Below are positions 44,752 through 56,258 of a stretch of DNA of 64,000 nt, in pieces. Every line of letters begins with the position of its first letter. The first letter of the stretch is position 1. A program made the position numbers and the translations under genes. This DNA is from Cylindrotheca closterium (taxonomy: Eukaryota > Bacillariophyta > Bacillariophyceae > Bacillariales > Bacillariaceae), in assembly GCA_933822405.4 (NCBI GenBank), contig CAKOGP040000779.1:138291-202290 (forward strand), written 5' to 3'. Under the pieces are notes generated by a model. That model did no database searches and was not told the DNA's origin. It worked only from the letters and a program-made list of their open reading frames with translations.

Positions 44752-45759
44752 ATGACATTCAAAACCACACGCTCAAAAGAAGTCGCTGTTGCATCTCAAT
44801 GTGTAACTATCGCTGCAAAGCTGTGCCAAGCTGTTCGACTTGAACTTGCATCGCTTCAGGCAATGACAAAATCAGACCAATCTCCCGTCACGATTGCTGA
44901 TTTTGGTGCTCAGTGCATCATTGGCAATAGCCTCAAGGAGGCCTTTCCGCAAGATGAATTGGTGGCAGAAGAGGACGCAGATGATCTAAGAGCACCAGAA
45001 AAGAAAGAACAGCTTGCGGAAATTACCAAATATGTCAACCAGACGTTGACATCGCATCATGGTCCAAGCTGTGCAGTGACTGTGAAAGAAGAGTCAGAGA
45101 TTTTGGATTCGATCGACCATGGCAATGGGACACCATCGGAATCAAAGCGATACTGGACGTGTGACCCAATTGATGGTACCAAAGGCTTTCTTCGCGGCGA
45201 CCAGTATGCAGTATGTCTTGCACTTGTCGAAAATGGATCTGTTGTTTTGGGAGTCATGGCCTGTCCAGCTCTTGAAATCGATGGTACGATCGGTCACTTG
45301 TTCATTGCCGAAACAGGCAACGGAGCATGGCGAAAACCATTGACTACTACAATAAACGAGAACAATGAACAACCATTTACCAAAATAAAAGTGAATACAG
45401 AATGCGATGCAATGGTTCAGAGCTTTGTGGCAAGCCATGGCAATCACTCGGAACAGGAAGAAGTGGCACAACAGCTGGGAATTGAGAATGTGATTCGAAT
45501 GGATTCTCAAGCCAAGTATGCTATGGTGGCCAGTGGCAAAGCATCTTTGTACCTTCGACTCTCAAGCTACAAGGAGAACATTTGGGATCATGCCGCTGGG
45601 AAGATCTTGGTGGAAGAAGCAGGGGGTAAAGTGACGGATCGGAACGGCAAGGAGCTTGGGTTTTCAGAGTTCAAAATGACGCAGAATGATGGCGCAGTGG
45701 TGACCAATGGGGTGTTGCATGAGAAGGTTCTTGAAGTATTGCAAAAGGGCAATTCGTGA
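44752..45759 (+). CDS. 3'(2'),5'-bisphosphate nucleotidase (HAL2/BPNT type)
   Basis: Removes the 3'-phosphate of PAP to give AMP, clearing the by-product of sulfotransfer and sulfate assimilation. Members of this Mg-dependent, Li/Na-sensitive family also act on PAPS or inositol phosphates. The 335-residue length is typical. Visible metal-site motifs are VAEED (71-75), WTCDPIDGTKGFLRG (135-149) and the distal WDHAAG near 279-284; SPVTIAD (44-50) is the usual N-terminal block. I chose the ATG just before the conserved MTFKTTRSKEV-type start rather than an upstream non-ATG codon. No targeting peptide is evident, so it is probably cytosolic. It converges with the MATE gene 88 nt downstream. Confidence 0.93.
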   Translation: MTFKTTRSKEVAVASQCVTIAAKLCQAVRLELASLQAMTKSDQSPVTIADFGAQCIIGNSLKEAFPQDELVAEEDADDLRAPEKKEQLAEITKYVNQTLTSHHGPSCAVTVKEESEILDSIDHGNGTPSESKRYWTCDPIDGTKGFLRGDQYAVCLALVENGSVVLGVMACPALEIDGTIGHLFIAETGNGAWRKPLTTTINENNEQPFTKIKVNTECDAMVQSFVASHGNHSEQEEVAQQLGIENVIRMDSQAKYAMVASGKASLYLRLSSYKENIWDHAAGKILVEEAGGKVTDRNGKELGFSEFKMTQNDGAVVTNGVLHEKVLEVLQKGNS

Positions 45760-45847
45760 TTTAAAAATCAGGGGTTCGGAAATTATCAATCAATCTGTTG
45801 TGGCATTCTACTTGGGCAGCATCAGAATTGTCACGCCAATTTCAAGC

Positions 45848-47960
45848 TTATGCTGTGACAGAAAGCTGCTTTGACTTTCGATTCGTCAGAATAATGTTAC
45901 GTAGCGTGAATTGGAACGATCGGCTTGCCTGGAATAAGGCAAGAATCCACCAGGAACCGCCCAAAGTCGAAGGCCGCAACGGACTCAGCAGTAGGCTGAT
46001 GGTAGCAATCGTAGTGATAATGTACGACTTGGAAAGAAATCCCAAATCTCGCTGTGCCAAAAGCATCCCCTCGCAAGTCAGTGCAACTGCGTGCATGGAT
46101 ATACTCAAACCAAGAATGGGAGCCGTTCGCCGCAGGGCTTGTGCCACGGCGGCATCGGCAGTGAAAAGCCCCGCCCCTCTGGCCGGGAGCAACCACGCCA
46201 ATACGGCCGCTACCAGTCCTGCTCCTACCCCGGTGCTAAATAGTAATCGCTTGGCTCCTCTTTGTGGGACTCCTGTTCGTCGTTCTTTGGCTAGGATGCC
46301 TGGCAAAAAGACTTGCGATGTCATCCCCACTGAATCTCCAACGGGACACCAAAAGAAGAAACTCCTGAGAAGGACTTGATGAGCTGCCAATGCCACCGAG
46401 CCTAGTCTCCCGACCGACAACGCAACGCCATTGTAGACCACGAGCTTTCCTAAAATGGTGAAGAAAATTGGTGCGGCATATTGAAGAAATCGTTTGGTGC
46501 TGTCCAACGATGGTACTTGTAGCAATGGCATAGTGACAGATGAGGATGATGAGGATGACGACGATTCGTTGTTTCCTCGTCGTTTTCGAGATTGTCGGAG
46601 CCGGCTCAAGAGAAATCCTGTCGATGCAACATCGGCACAAAGGGTACCAATGGCGGCTCCCACAATTCCCAAGGGTGTTTTCGTCACCAACGTCAAGGTC
46701 CCAATCACATTCAAAATAAATGCCAAACCGACCGATACCAAGGGTCCTTTCGTATCCCTTTCTGCCAAGGCTATATATCCAGTTGCAAACAAGTAGAAAA
46801 CGATATTATAAGCAATCTTCCTTTTGGTGGCAATGGAATGTGGGACGAACAAAGTATATATAGTACTTACCGGCAGCTCGTGCCACACTTGCCATAATGA
46901 CAAATGGTTGTCCAAATGCTCTTACCAAGGCATACTTTAACGCCGAAGGAACGACGGATCGACTGGCTTCACCGGCAATCATGCCCAATATAGGACTTCC
47001 AGCCACGAGTACCATGGCGCCTAGTCCGATACCACTGATCAATGCCAAAAATAGCGCCTCGCTGACAATTCGATCCGATTCTTGTCGATCGTCACTAGTA
47101 GTACTAGCATTGGCATTGGCATTCGTTACAAGATTGGTGGCTGCAGTGGCAATGAAAAAGAACAAATAGGAAGACGAATCAATCAATGTGCAACCTGGAC
47201 TGAGCGCTGTAGGAATTATTGTGAGTCGTCGTATTCGTCCTTCTCATGTGCATAACGTGTCAGTTTTTTAGTTTTGTTTTGACAAATCAAAAGTCGTACC
47301 TGCCAAATCGGTTGCTCCACAAAATCGACCTACGGCACTGGTATCAATCAAGGACATGACTGGTGGAGCAATCCATAACGCCAAAGTTGGGGCAATGAAA
47401 CGCAATACTGCCTTTGGACTGAGACTCCTCAATTTTTCCGAAGACGACGAGGACGACGAGTCATCGTTGTCCGCCAACAATACGGTGGTTGATTCCTTCT
47501 CTTGCACGATAATTTCAGTTTCTTCAATTTCATTGACAATTTCTGTTGTATTGCTGATGCTGATGATATCCTCAATGGTTTCACCACCATCCTTTTCTTC
47601 TTCTTCTTCGCTGTTTGCCGTCTGAATCATATCGTTCATGACCAATGTCTTTTCAGAAACTCCAAAGGCTTCAGTTGGCACAGCTTCCTCTTCACCATTA
47701 ATAGCCTCATCCGATGTTCCTTCGTCATTATTCAGGATGACTGGTGATTTTTTCTTATGCAATGATGATGGTAATGATGATGATGATATTATCCGGTTGG
47801 AAGTGCTGCTGGGTATCACTTTTGACAGTGGAAATCTTGACAGTGGAAATGGAAATCTTGGCACTGTTTGTCGGCCGGAAAACCCATTGACAATTCTGAA
47901 GCATTGAACACTGAAAAGAAGCAGCATAAAGCCACTCCTCTCTGGCCGTCTCGTAATCAT
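45848..47960 (-). CDS. MATE-family efflux transporter, probably organellar
   Basis: Three exons (47960-47300, 47206-46871, 46770-45848) with introns of 93 and 100 nt give 639 residues. The second acceptor is TATATAG, chosen because it alone keeps frame and the family motif A-x-x-x-x-x-R-D-T-K-GPL. The N-terminus has a signal-peptide-like core ending near VNGFSG, which resembles a plastid presequence with Phe at +1. A Ser/Glu-rich linker of ~130 residues follows. Then come about 12 membrane helices: SLIDTSAVGRFCG is the MATE first-helix signature, and the second half repeats it. It is likely an H+- or Na+-coupled exporter of organic cations or metabolites; the substrate is unknown. It shares a 128-nt divergent promoter with the gene at 48089. 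Confidence 0.88.
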
Positions 47961-48088
47961 GGTGGAATGGATATTAAAACGCTATTGGAAGTATCCAGGT
48001 ACGTACTGTAGGCGGAGGAATATCGGAAGTATATACCCGGTAGTTGCGGCTATTGCAGAATTCAGAGTTATTTGAAAATTCGGAATGC

Positions 48089-48967
48089 ATGATGTATTTT
48101 AATATTTTGGGGACGTCGCACAGACGGAATTTGGATTTCAATAAAAACCATCATCATCATTATCATCATCAACATCATCATCAATTTGACTGTCATCAGC
48201 ATGGAGAAGGACAAATATTGGTTCCCATCCCATTCATTGTCATGATTTTAGGGCAAAGTCCTCGTCGAAGTAGCTCTTTGCGAATCTTCGTACCTCGAAA
48301 GGGACAGCAACAAATCTTCAGACGCTCTCAAGGATCACGCATTATTCAGAAGAGTCATAAGCGACACTTGCACGATGGTCAGAATGACAAGAAGCACCAA
48401 ACACCAATTTCCGTCGCAACGCCACTGGTATTTGCTCCAAAACCAAGCTCGAAACAGTCAATTCATTCCTTGAAAGGCACTGCCTCCATACTCGACCCAA
48501 AGTGGGCACACTTGTCACCTTGCATCGGTGCGGCTCTATCCACTTCTCCATTGATTGGTAATTTGATCAAGCTGGCATCACGATATTCTCCGGAGAATGA
48601 TGACAGCAGTGCTACTGATCATGATGATGATGATGATGATGACGATGATGATAACGAATCATCTCCCTCCAGCCATCACCGAAAACGTTTGTACGATACC
48701 GCCACACTCGCCAATCAGGTCTTTTTTCAAATCATGCCGGAATCCTCCTTGTTTCTCAAGAGGACCAAATCCATGCCGGCTGCCTATCTAACACCGCGAC
48801 TGATTGGTACGATTGTGGGACGTTCCACCATCGTGGCCAAAGCAATGGACATTAACACTATCCGTGACTACCTTCGAAACGAGTTTGATATTCGTTCCAA
48901 CAAGATTGGGAATAAATGGACTGGCGTTTCGTTGAATCGGTGGGTGGATCTCTTTCGCTTAAGCAGC

Positions 48968-49027
<60 letters not shown>

Positions 49028-50974
49028 GAGGAGGAGGAGGAGGAGGAGGAGGCGTCAACTACTCCTAATTTGGATTGGATGCCCCTTTCAATCTGGTCCG
49101 TGGCCTTGTGGGAAGTCAGTCATAATCTACCACCAGACAATACCCAAACACCCCAAGAGAGTTGGCTGGAATATTTGCTCGAGTGTGATGCCCATGTACA
49201 GCAGCAATTTGGTTCAGACGAGTCCATCTTTCGTAAAGAGGACGACTTGGCGCAGGCGTTAAAGCGCAGAGATCCATCGGCAATGAAGAAATGGCAGGAA
49301 CAAACCTTTTGTGCCAACCGAGACCTGAGAGAGGCGAATTTCCAAGACTCGATGGATCAGCTGCTGGAGATTTGGGAGGGAACGACGACAAGTTGTGATG
49401 GATTGAGCAGCGAAGACTGGACTAAAGCTAGTTTGGCCTTGGAAATTGTTTGCGCGTCTGTTGCTTTGGGCCAAAAAGTATCAGGTTCCGGTACAATAAG
49501 TGCACCATCGAATGGCAAGAAGGACACGACGAAGCTGTCCGATAAACCAGTCGTTCCGAATGGATATTTCAGTGTCGATGAAGGGGATTTGAAAGCAGGT
49601 ACGTGATATGAGACAATCTAGTAACTTTCTCACCGTATATATGAGGGGTCCAAAGTCTCACTTTTCCAAGTTTCTGTTCATGTTCCAGACTGTGTCGAAG
49701 TTACTATTCGAGAAATCATTGATCTTTTGCTATGGAATGAAGACATTGGCGCGATGGATCTTTTGCGACTCCCATCCACAGCATCTGCTGATCTCAAAAT
49801 CTTTTATGAAAGGCTCGATCAGCCTGAAGCTGCTGCCTTTGATGTTGGACAGGAATGGTTCAACATTTTGAGTGGGCTACCTGGATGCGACTATTTGGCA
49901 GTCGGAAAGGTTCGAGGGATACCTTATGAACTAGCACCTACAATGGACAATGTGGCCCGAGTTTGCCAAAGCCTTGTGATGCACGGTGGCACTAATGCGC
50001 CTGACTCGACCACGGGTCTCGGTAGCATTTCTGAAGAATCGTCACATTGGAAGTCGCTCGAAGATGTTGCCAATGGATGGAAGGGTGGACCTCCGTTGCA
50101 CGTGCAAAGCGATGCTCTAATTCACCAGGACGCTTCGAATCCTGGTGGTGATTCCAAAAAGTATGAGATTGCCACGCTTCAAGTCGAGGGCAATCCCAAC
50201 TGTATTGAGATTCGAATGCGCTGCGACTGGGCTCAGAAATCTGGATTCAGTGCTGTCACTCATTTGAAAGAGGGCAGATCCATATATGATAATAAAAGGA
50301 AAGAGACAATGCGGTCACTTTTGCAGTCAAAGGGTGCTAATGCCACCAAATCGTTTTCATTTGGCCAGCTTGGCAATCTCCTTGCGCTTTCACAGAATTC
50401 AGATCTGGGGCTGCTGTCGCCTCTTGTTGTCAAGAACAAAGACAAAGGTGACTTAGATTTACTACTACTGGATTTGCTTGTCACAAGATTTGGTTGTGAT
50501 CGCCGAGGGATTGTCAGCCACTTTTCAAACTCTGACCCAATGCAGCAACGCGCTCGGCAACAAGAATTTGATCGTCAGCAGACCGAACAAAACCATGATT
50601 TACTTCGAAGTGCGCTGCATCAAATCTGCGACCTCTGCGACCATGATAGAGAGCTCTGTAAGATGCTCTTGATCTCTTTCCTTCAGGAATCTGCAGACGT
50701 GGTAGAATCATCGTCTGGGAATGCTACTGGTACTGTGGATGTGGATGAAAGTCTCGAGGTGAAAATCGCATCTCTCCCGCAAGATATCTTGTCATCGAGT
50801 CTCGCCCAGCAGGCACTCTGGAATTCCAGGTCTGGAATCATTCGAGGGAAAGTTCTTGCTGCGTGTGCCGAATTGAAATCCGGCACTATCTCTTGGTGGG
50901 ATGTTCTTTTAAGTGACTTTAGTCCAAGCGAAATCATCTCAGTTTTAGCACTCCTGCGTGCATCTCACGGATGA
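48089..50974 (+). CDS. Large protein with His20-Glu8 tract, unknown function
   Basis: Exons 48089-49598 and 49689-50974, with a 90-nt intron (GTACGT...TCCAG), give 931 residues from the first of two adjacent ATGs. An internal ATG at 48242 would drop a His-rich leader and start at MILGQSPRR. The first exon has an Asp-rich run and, at 48968-49051, 20 consecutive His followed by 8 Glu, embedded between otherwise ordered segments. The second exon encodes a soluble, mostly helical domain (from REIIDLLLWNEDIGAMDLLRL onward). No membrane helix or known domain was recognised. Confidence 0.8.
48968..49051 (+). repeat. CAT20-GAG8 trinucleotide tract
   Basis: Perfect CAT repeat of 20 units directly followed by 8 GAG codons, in frame within the coding sequence; encodes His20-Glu8. 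Confidence 0.95.
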
Positions 50975-51443
50975 GACAGTCAGTTTCATTCGACTTTGGA
51001 ACGTATTGCGCCTTTTGATTTCCAAATGCGTTAGTTTTAAAAAGATGTTGTTCGCCATGAATCGTGTCGATAACGACACCTAAAGTACCTAAGAAGAAAG
51101 ACGTGTACAATCCGCTCAAAAACAATGTTTTACTTTTGAGCATGGTGGGAGGAAGCAAAATAAAGGGTATTTACTTGGATTTCAAAGGATCGAACACCGC
51201 CTCTGCAGGCTATTTTGCATTGTAGCTAACATCCATCGTACTTGTGCTGCGGCCACACGGAGGTCTTGGATTATCCTGTGGTCCAAAGGTACTGAAGTAG
51301 GCAAAATGAGACGGCACAATTGTCCACTGCGCACTTTCAGTGTGTTCTCGTGGTACAAGTACCACCGCATATATAAATGATTATATTGAAGAAGCATCAC
51401 ATCATCTCGCATTGCAATTCTAGTCGCGAGAAGGCATCCTGCA
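50975..51443. promoter_or_regulatory. Intergenic region upstream of STAND copy E
   Basis: 469 nt between two genes on the same strand; should include the 3' UTR of the His-tract gene and the copy E promoter. Open frames on the minus strand here lack protein-like composition. Confidence 0.4.
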
Positions 51444-54400
51444 ATGCTAAGAGTGACAATGGAGTCACCCGATGGCACAGATATTGGGGACACATTTTCG
51501 AAAATATTCATCGTTGCAAGTGATGGTGATGATAGGGACCAGGCTTCGTCGATTGCTGATAGTGAAATATTGTCGTATGAGGAATCAGCCAGCAATTCGG
51601 TTTTCCAGCAGTCCATTCGCACAGAAGTTTCATCTGAATTGCTGATGGCTGATATGAAATCATGTGAGCTCAGAAAGCAAAGACATTCTGAGCTTCGCAT
51701 ATTGAGAGATGCGACAAAGGCCAGTGAAGAAATGGAAAAGTTGAATTTTGAATCCGTTGGGTTGGTCAGTAGGGAACACGAAATTAATTCACTGAAGAAA
51801 TGCTTCAATCGGATGCTTCCCAGTTCTATTGACGACACCAACGCAAGTGACAACTCTGCCAAGAAGGAACTTGTATTTCTATCTGGGTTTAGCGGTTCTG
51901 GAAAGACATCGTTGGCTCAGACTGTGGAATCAGATGTTGTACGTTTTGATGCCGGCATTTTTGTTGAAGGAAAGTTCGACCAAACTACAAGTGATAAGCC
52001 GTACTCTGGTGTTGCCAAGGCATTCGGCAAGATATTTGAAAGAACTAATCAAATGACCAACAAGACGAGGGAAAGACTCCAAGCAGAGATCCTTCAGGAG
52101 TTTGGAAATGACGTTGAGACACTTGTTGATCTCATTCCTGAACTCAAATTCATTATACCAGAATATTCCACAAGGACGATCTCTGCAGATGCCAACGACC
52201 CCGAGCTAGCCAATGGACTTGAGCGGTTACGTTTTGCATTCCGTACTTTGACCCGGGCATTGAGTGCCGAGTTCTTTCCGATGGTAATTGTCCTCGACGA
52301 TTTGCATTGGGCCGATATCTTGTCCTTGCAAATTCTGGATTATCTAATCACAGACACAAACAACCCAAACCCACTCATGATCATTGGGTGCTATCGGTCA
52401 GATTTGGCGGACGAAAACAGTGTTCTAGCTAACAAAATCCTTGGCCTTGAGAGCAAGACGACCACGCATTCCTTCAATATGACAAAGTTGAATATTGAAT
52501 CGTTAAATGCAGACGATATCTGTTCCATCATTAAGTCTCAGATACCAACAGGCAGTGAAGCGTCAATCAAAGAATTGGCAGCACTCTGCGTGAAGAGAAC
52601 AATGGGCAACCCATATTTTGTTCTCGAATTCCTGAAAATGTTGAAGAACGAAGATTTGTTGACGTACAATGCTGAAGCACACATTTGGAAGTGGAATCTT
52701 TCTCAGATTGAACATGTGACAATGTCTACCGCCAACGTCGTTATATTGTTACAGTCCAAAATGCAAAAGATGCCGATGCCCGTTCAACACATCATGCAGT
52801 ATGCTGCCTGCATCGGGTCATCTTTCAGCCTGTCCATTCTTGAGCTGATTTGGAAAAAGTCGAAAATCTTCCGCCATAATGTGCGAAACGAGCCTTTGCA
52901 GCAGCTGATAGACATTGCTGAAGAAAACTATTTCTTCGAACAGTGCGGCACCAAGCGTTACAGATGGGTCCATGATAAAGTACAAGAGGCAGCATTACTT
53001 CTTTCGACCAAATCGTCGTTTCAGCTTCATGTCGGGTCGTCGCTGTACTATAGCTTGGACGAGAAGGGCCTGGAAGAAGAGCTATTCAACGTAGCTGACA
53101 TTATCAACAGTGGAAATGTGAGTAAGCGACCCGAGTTTGCTCGACTAAACTTCCGAGCAGCAGAGAAGGCAAGGGGGATTTACGCCATACAAAGCGCAGC
53201 AAATTACACCGCCAAAGGAATCGAGCTGTTACAAGATAGCGAAGTGTTGGAAAATCGTGGATTGTGGCTCCAATTGTACACTATTGGTGCCGAGATGGAG
53301 CTTGCTTTGGGAAATGGAGAAAAGGCTGAACTATATAGTAAGGAGGTATTAAGTCGGGACATGTATTCTACGATGGAAAAGATGCCGCTCATGATTGCAT
53401 CCGTGCGAAAGCTAGCAACAGTTGATTCAAAGTGCGACGAAGCAATTGAAGGTTGCTTGGAGCTGCTGCACAAACTAGGATACCGACTTCTTTGGAGCAA
53501 GAATGCGACACCAATCCAGGCATTAGTAGAACTTCGTCGCACTGTCAGGAAGGTAAAAGGGGCATCCGGACCGAAAACACTGTGCGACTCTTTAGGTCAC
53601 TTAAAGGATGAAAAGCAGCAAATGCGCATGCGTTTGATTGCCACTTTGGGATATGCTGCACATCGAACCAAGAGGAGCCTTTTGTATCTACTGTCAGTAT
53701 GCAAGAATGTACAGATTACGCTGAAATGTGGCATTGGGAAAGATTCTGGTGTCAGCTTTGCTAGCCTTGGTTTATTAGTACTGGCTTTCCAGGCTGATTT
53801 TGAAACAGCTGCGAAAATTACCGAAATGGGATTGGCCATACAGAAAGCCTTGGGTCCAGGACGAAAGGGGGCTTGTCTCTACATGTCCTATGCCTTTTCA
53901 TTAAGCTGGAAATTACCATTCCAAGCTTGCCTACGGCCGTTGTTTGATGGATATGCTTCTGCGATTAGAGTAGGAGACTCCGTATTCGCACTATGGTCCT
54001 TGACAGCGCAGCGAGTATGGCTTCCGTATATGATGGGGAAGCCGCTGCGTCCAATACTGGAGGATGTTGTTAGCCTCCATTCCCAAATGGAAGACTTCTC
54101 TCTGCAAGGGTTAGTCATGACGTTGCGAGTAGTTTGGCAAATGCTGATCAACCTTACTTGCGACCACCCACATGCACACCAGCTGGAGGGTGAAAAGTTT
54201 AGTCGCAGGTCATTGAATGAACGGCAAACCGTGGGGATTGGCATGGTTCCCTTTGCTGGTATGTATAGAGAACTTGTTTCATATCTTCTCATCGCTTGAT
54301 TCGCTCACCAGTTTGCTTTCAACAGAAGGGGAACTTCTTGTATTCTTGAAACCCGAAGAAGCCGCCGACCATGCAATTGCTGTTGGAAACAAGTTTGGGA

Positions 54401-54849
54401 AACTCATTCCCGGCTTATGCTTGGGCATGATTGAAACCTTTCATCGGGGGGTTGCCTTATATACAATGGCAAGAAGCACTAGGCGAAGAAAATACAGAGT
54501 TCTCGCAAACAAAATCCGCAAGAGAATCAACAAATGTATGCAGGCGGGAAACCCAAACGTGGAATACTACAGCTTGGTGCTGGAAGCTGAACACTCGGCA
54601 ATGAACGGGGCGTATGCGAAGGCAGAGAAGCATTATAATGCAGCTATATCACTTGCTTCCAAAAGCGGCCATCTACACCACGCTGCCCTCTTTAACGAGC
54701 GGTATGCTGACTTCTTGCGGAATGAACGGAAAGACAGCGACAGGGCTGTTGATTATTTGAATGAAGCTATTCGATTCTACGAGTTATGGGGAGCAACAAA
54801 GAAAGTGAAGACATTGAAGAGCTCTTGTTTGACCGCAAAAATTGACTAA
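51444..54849 (+). CDS. STAND-type AAA_16 ATPase, copy E
   Basis: Exons 51444-54258 and 54326-54849, with a 67-nt intron (GTATGT...AACAG) at the codon of FA|EGELLVFLKPEEAADHA, give 1,112 residues; a second Met lies at position 6. Order: acidic leader, LLMADMKSCELRKQRH (66-81), FESVGLVSREHE (102-113), Walker A GFSGSGKTS (148-156), GKFDQTTSDKPYSG (176-189), Walker B VIVLDDLHWAD (~281-291), GCYRSDLADENS, MGNPYFVLEFLKML, YRWVHDKVQEAALLL (~506-520), and a TPR-like C-terminal half with FHRGVALYTMARSTRRRKY and LHHAALFNERYADFL. Walker B has His where the other copies have Gln. There is no intron at the linker sites used by A-D. It looks intact. Confidence 0.92.
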
Positions 54850-55364
54850 ATAGGTGTATGTTATGTCAAAGTATCACTGTACAACGTTCATTTTTGTTCT
54901 TAGGCCAACGTCTGCTGTAGTTCTTATTTTTAAAGGCTATAATAGTGTCTGCTACTATTTTCTGGGGTTTCGATCTTGAGAAAAAGATCGTCCATTGCTA
55001 AGCAAACGGTGAAAAGCGAACGAAAAAGATTGCTCATTCCTACCGGTACTTCCAGAAATGGTCAAATGTGTCAAAAAGCTCGCCCATTGGATCTTCAGTG
55101 ACGTGATGATGCGGGCCCAAAACGCCAACGATAGTAATGGGTCCAAATAACTAGGGAAATATTATAACCTGTCGTTTAGGAAGGTTTAAAAAAAGTAGGC
55201 AAGTCTTCCAATTGAGATTATGATATGGACTATTTCATGGCATCCTTGTTTTTCTCCTCATGAAGCAAGGTCGTTTGTTCTTGTCTTCTCCTCACATAGC
55301 ATCTCTTTCCTGAATCACATTTTCCGTTCACTCTTTTGGGTTCGCTCGTGTCAGATTCTTCTCA
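54850..55364. other. Convergent intergenic region
   Basis: Between the stops of STAND copy E and an HA-domain gene. A TACCGGTA octamer lies at 55041-55048. No gene is supported. Confidence 0.45.
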
Positions 55365-56258
55365 CTAGGGACCTTTCATAGCTGGCATTTTGATATAGCT
55401 ACTTCCTCCCCCTCTTTTGCTTTCTTGAACAATGGAAGCTGATTTCCGATGTTTTGGCTTTTCCCAACGAAAACCAATACTTTCCAGTTGTTCAATTTGT
55501 TCATCGGTAATCTTGGCTGATTTGTCCCCGTTTTGTTTCTTGTGATACTGGCGACGGAACCACCTAATCACCCACCCCCTTTTTACAGCCTTGTCGTTAC
55601 ACTTCCTCGGGACGTCATGTCCACTGTTCGGAGAATGTTCCCTCAATAGATCAAATTTGCGATCAAAATCTGTCACGTACTTGTTTGAGTGGTCCTGGAT
55701 AGCGGTCCTTTGTTCTGTTTTCTGACAAAGATTTAAGCAGCGATCGAGATGATCGTTGTCCAACCCCACCTTTGACCCGATCTCCTGTTGCAGCTTCGTA
55801 AGATGTTGGAGAGCTTTTGCTCCCTTCCAATGGTTTTCTCCAACCAGTCCCATCAGACGCATCTTCATGGAATTCATTGTAGATGAATAACCCGCTTCGT
55901 TGCTTTCCTTTCGTTTTCCGCATTCTTTAATGATGGCAATGGCCTCTTGCCGCATATCATCGAGATCCTTGAGTTCAAGGTGTTTCAAAAGCAGCATAAC
56001 AAAAGTCTTGTCGAATGGGTCATCTTCGTATCGATCATCTGGTTTGCGTGCTATGTAGCTCATAGTAGAATCATCACCAGCACTGGACGAGTCAATCAGC
56101 ATTTCTGTTGACTTCAAGTTGTCATCTTTGAATGATGGCTGATGCTGCGATGATCCCTTCTTGAATTCTTTCGACTTTCGATTATTTCTTTTCATGAGGA
56201 TCCATTCGCCTTCCATTTGGCTGTAAGGTGAGGAAGATCTTGTTGTCTGACGATCCAT
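55365..56258 (-). CDS. Helicase-associated (HA) domain protein, short copy
   Basis: Protein of 297 residues. The N-terminus is basic and Ser-rich; the middle is helical (residues ~80-180), with paired Asp/Glu-Leu segments. The C-terminus carries one HA-type module: WVIRWFRRQYHKK, then ITDEQIEQLESIGFRWEKP. That matches the W-x-x-x-Q-R-x-x-Y ... L-x-x-I-GF-x-W pattern of small DNA/RNA-binding modules common in diatom genomes as stand-alone proteins. No helicase motor is present. It is related to the neighbouring 648-residue HA protein, and their upstream regions share blocks of sequence. Confidence 0.83.
   Translation of the reverse strand: MDRQTTRSSSPYSQMEGEWILMKRNNRKSKEFKKGSSQHQPSFKDDNLKSTEMLIDSSSAGDDSTMSYIARKPDDRYEDDPFDKTFVMLLLKHLELKDLDDMRQEAIAIIKECGKRKESNEAGYSSTMNSMKMRLMGLVGENHWKGAKALQHLTKLQQEIGSKVGLDNDHLDRCLNLCQKTEQRTAIQDHSNKYVTDFDRKFDLLREHSPNSGHDVPRKCNDKAVKRGWVIRWFRRQYHKKQNGDKSAKITDEQIEQLESIGFRWEKPKHRKSASIVQESKRGGGSSYIKMPAMKGP

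Noticed and set aside
48858..49058. Minus-strand frame with a long Asp run
   Set aside because: It is the antisense reading of the CAT repeat inside a supported gene.
51182..51862. 226-codon minus-strand open frame
   Set aside because: It overlaps the start and conserved P-loop region of STAND copy E in antisense and has no family signature.
22566..54849. STAND genes considered as mobile-element or viral genes
   Set aside because: No terminal repeats, target-site duplications, transposase or integrase motifs flank any copy, and spliceosomal introns are present.
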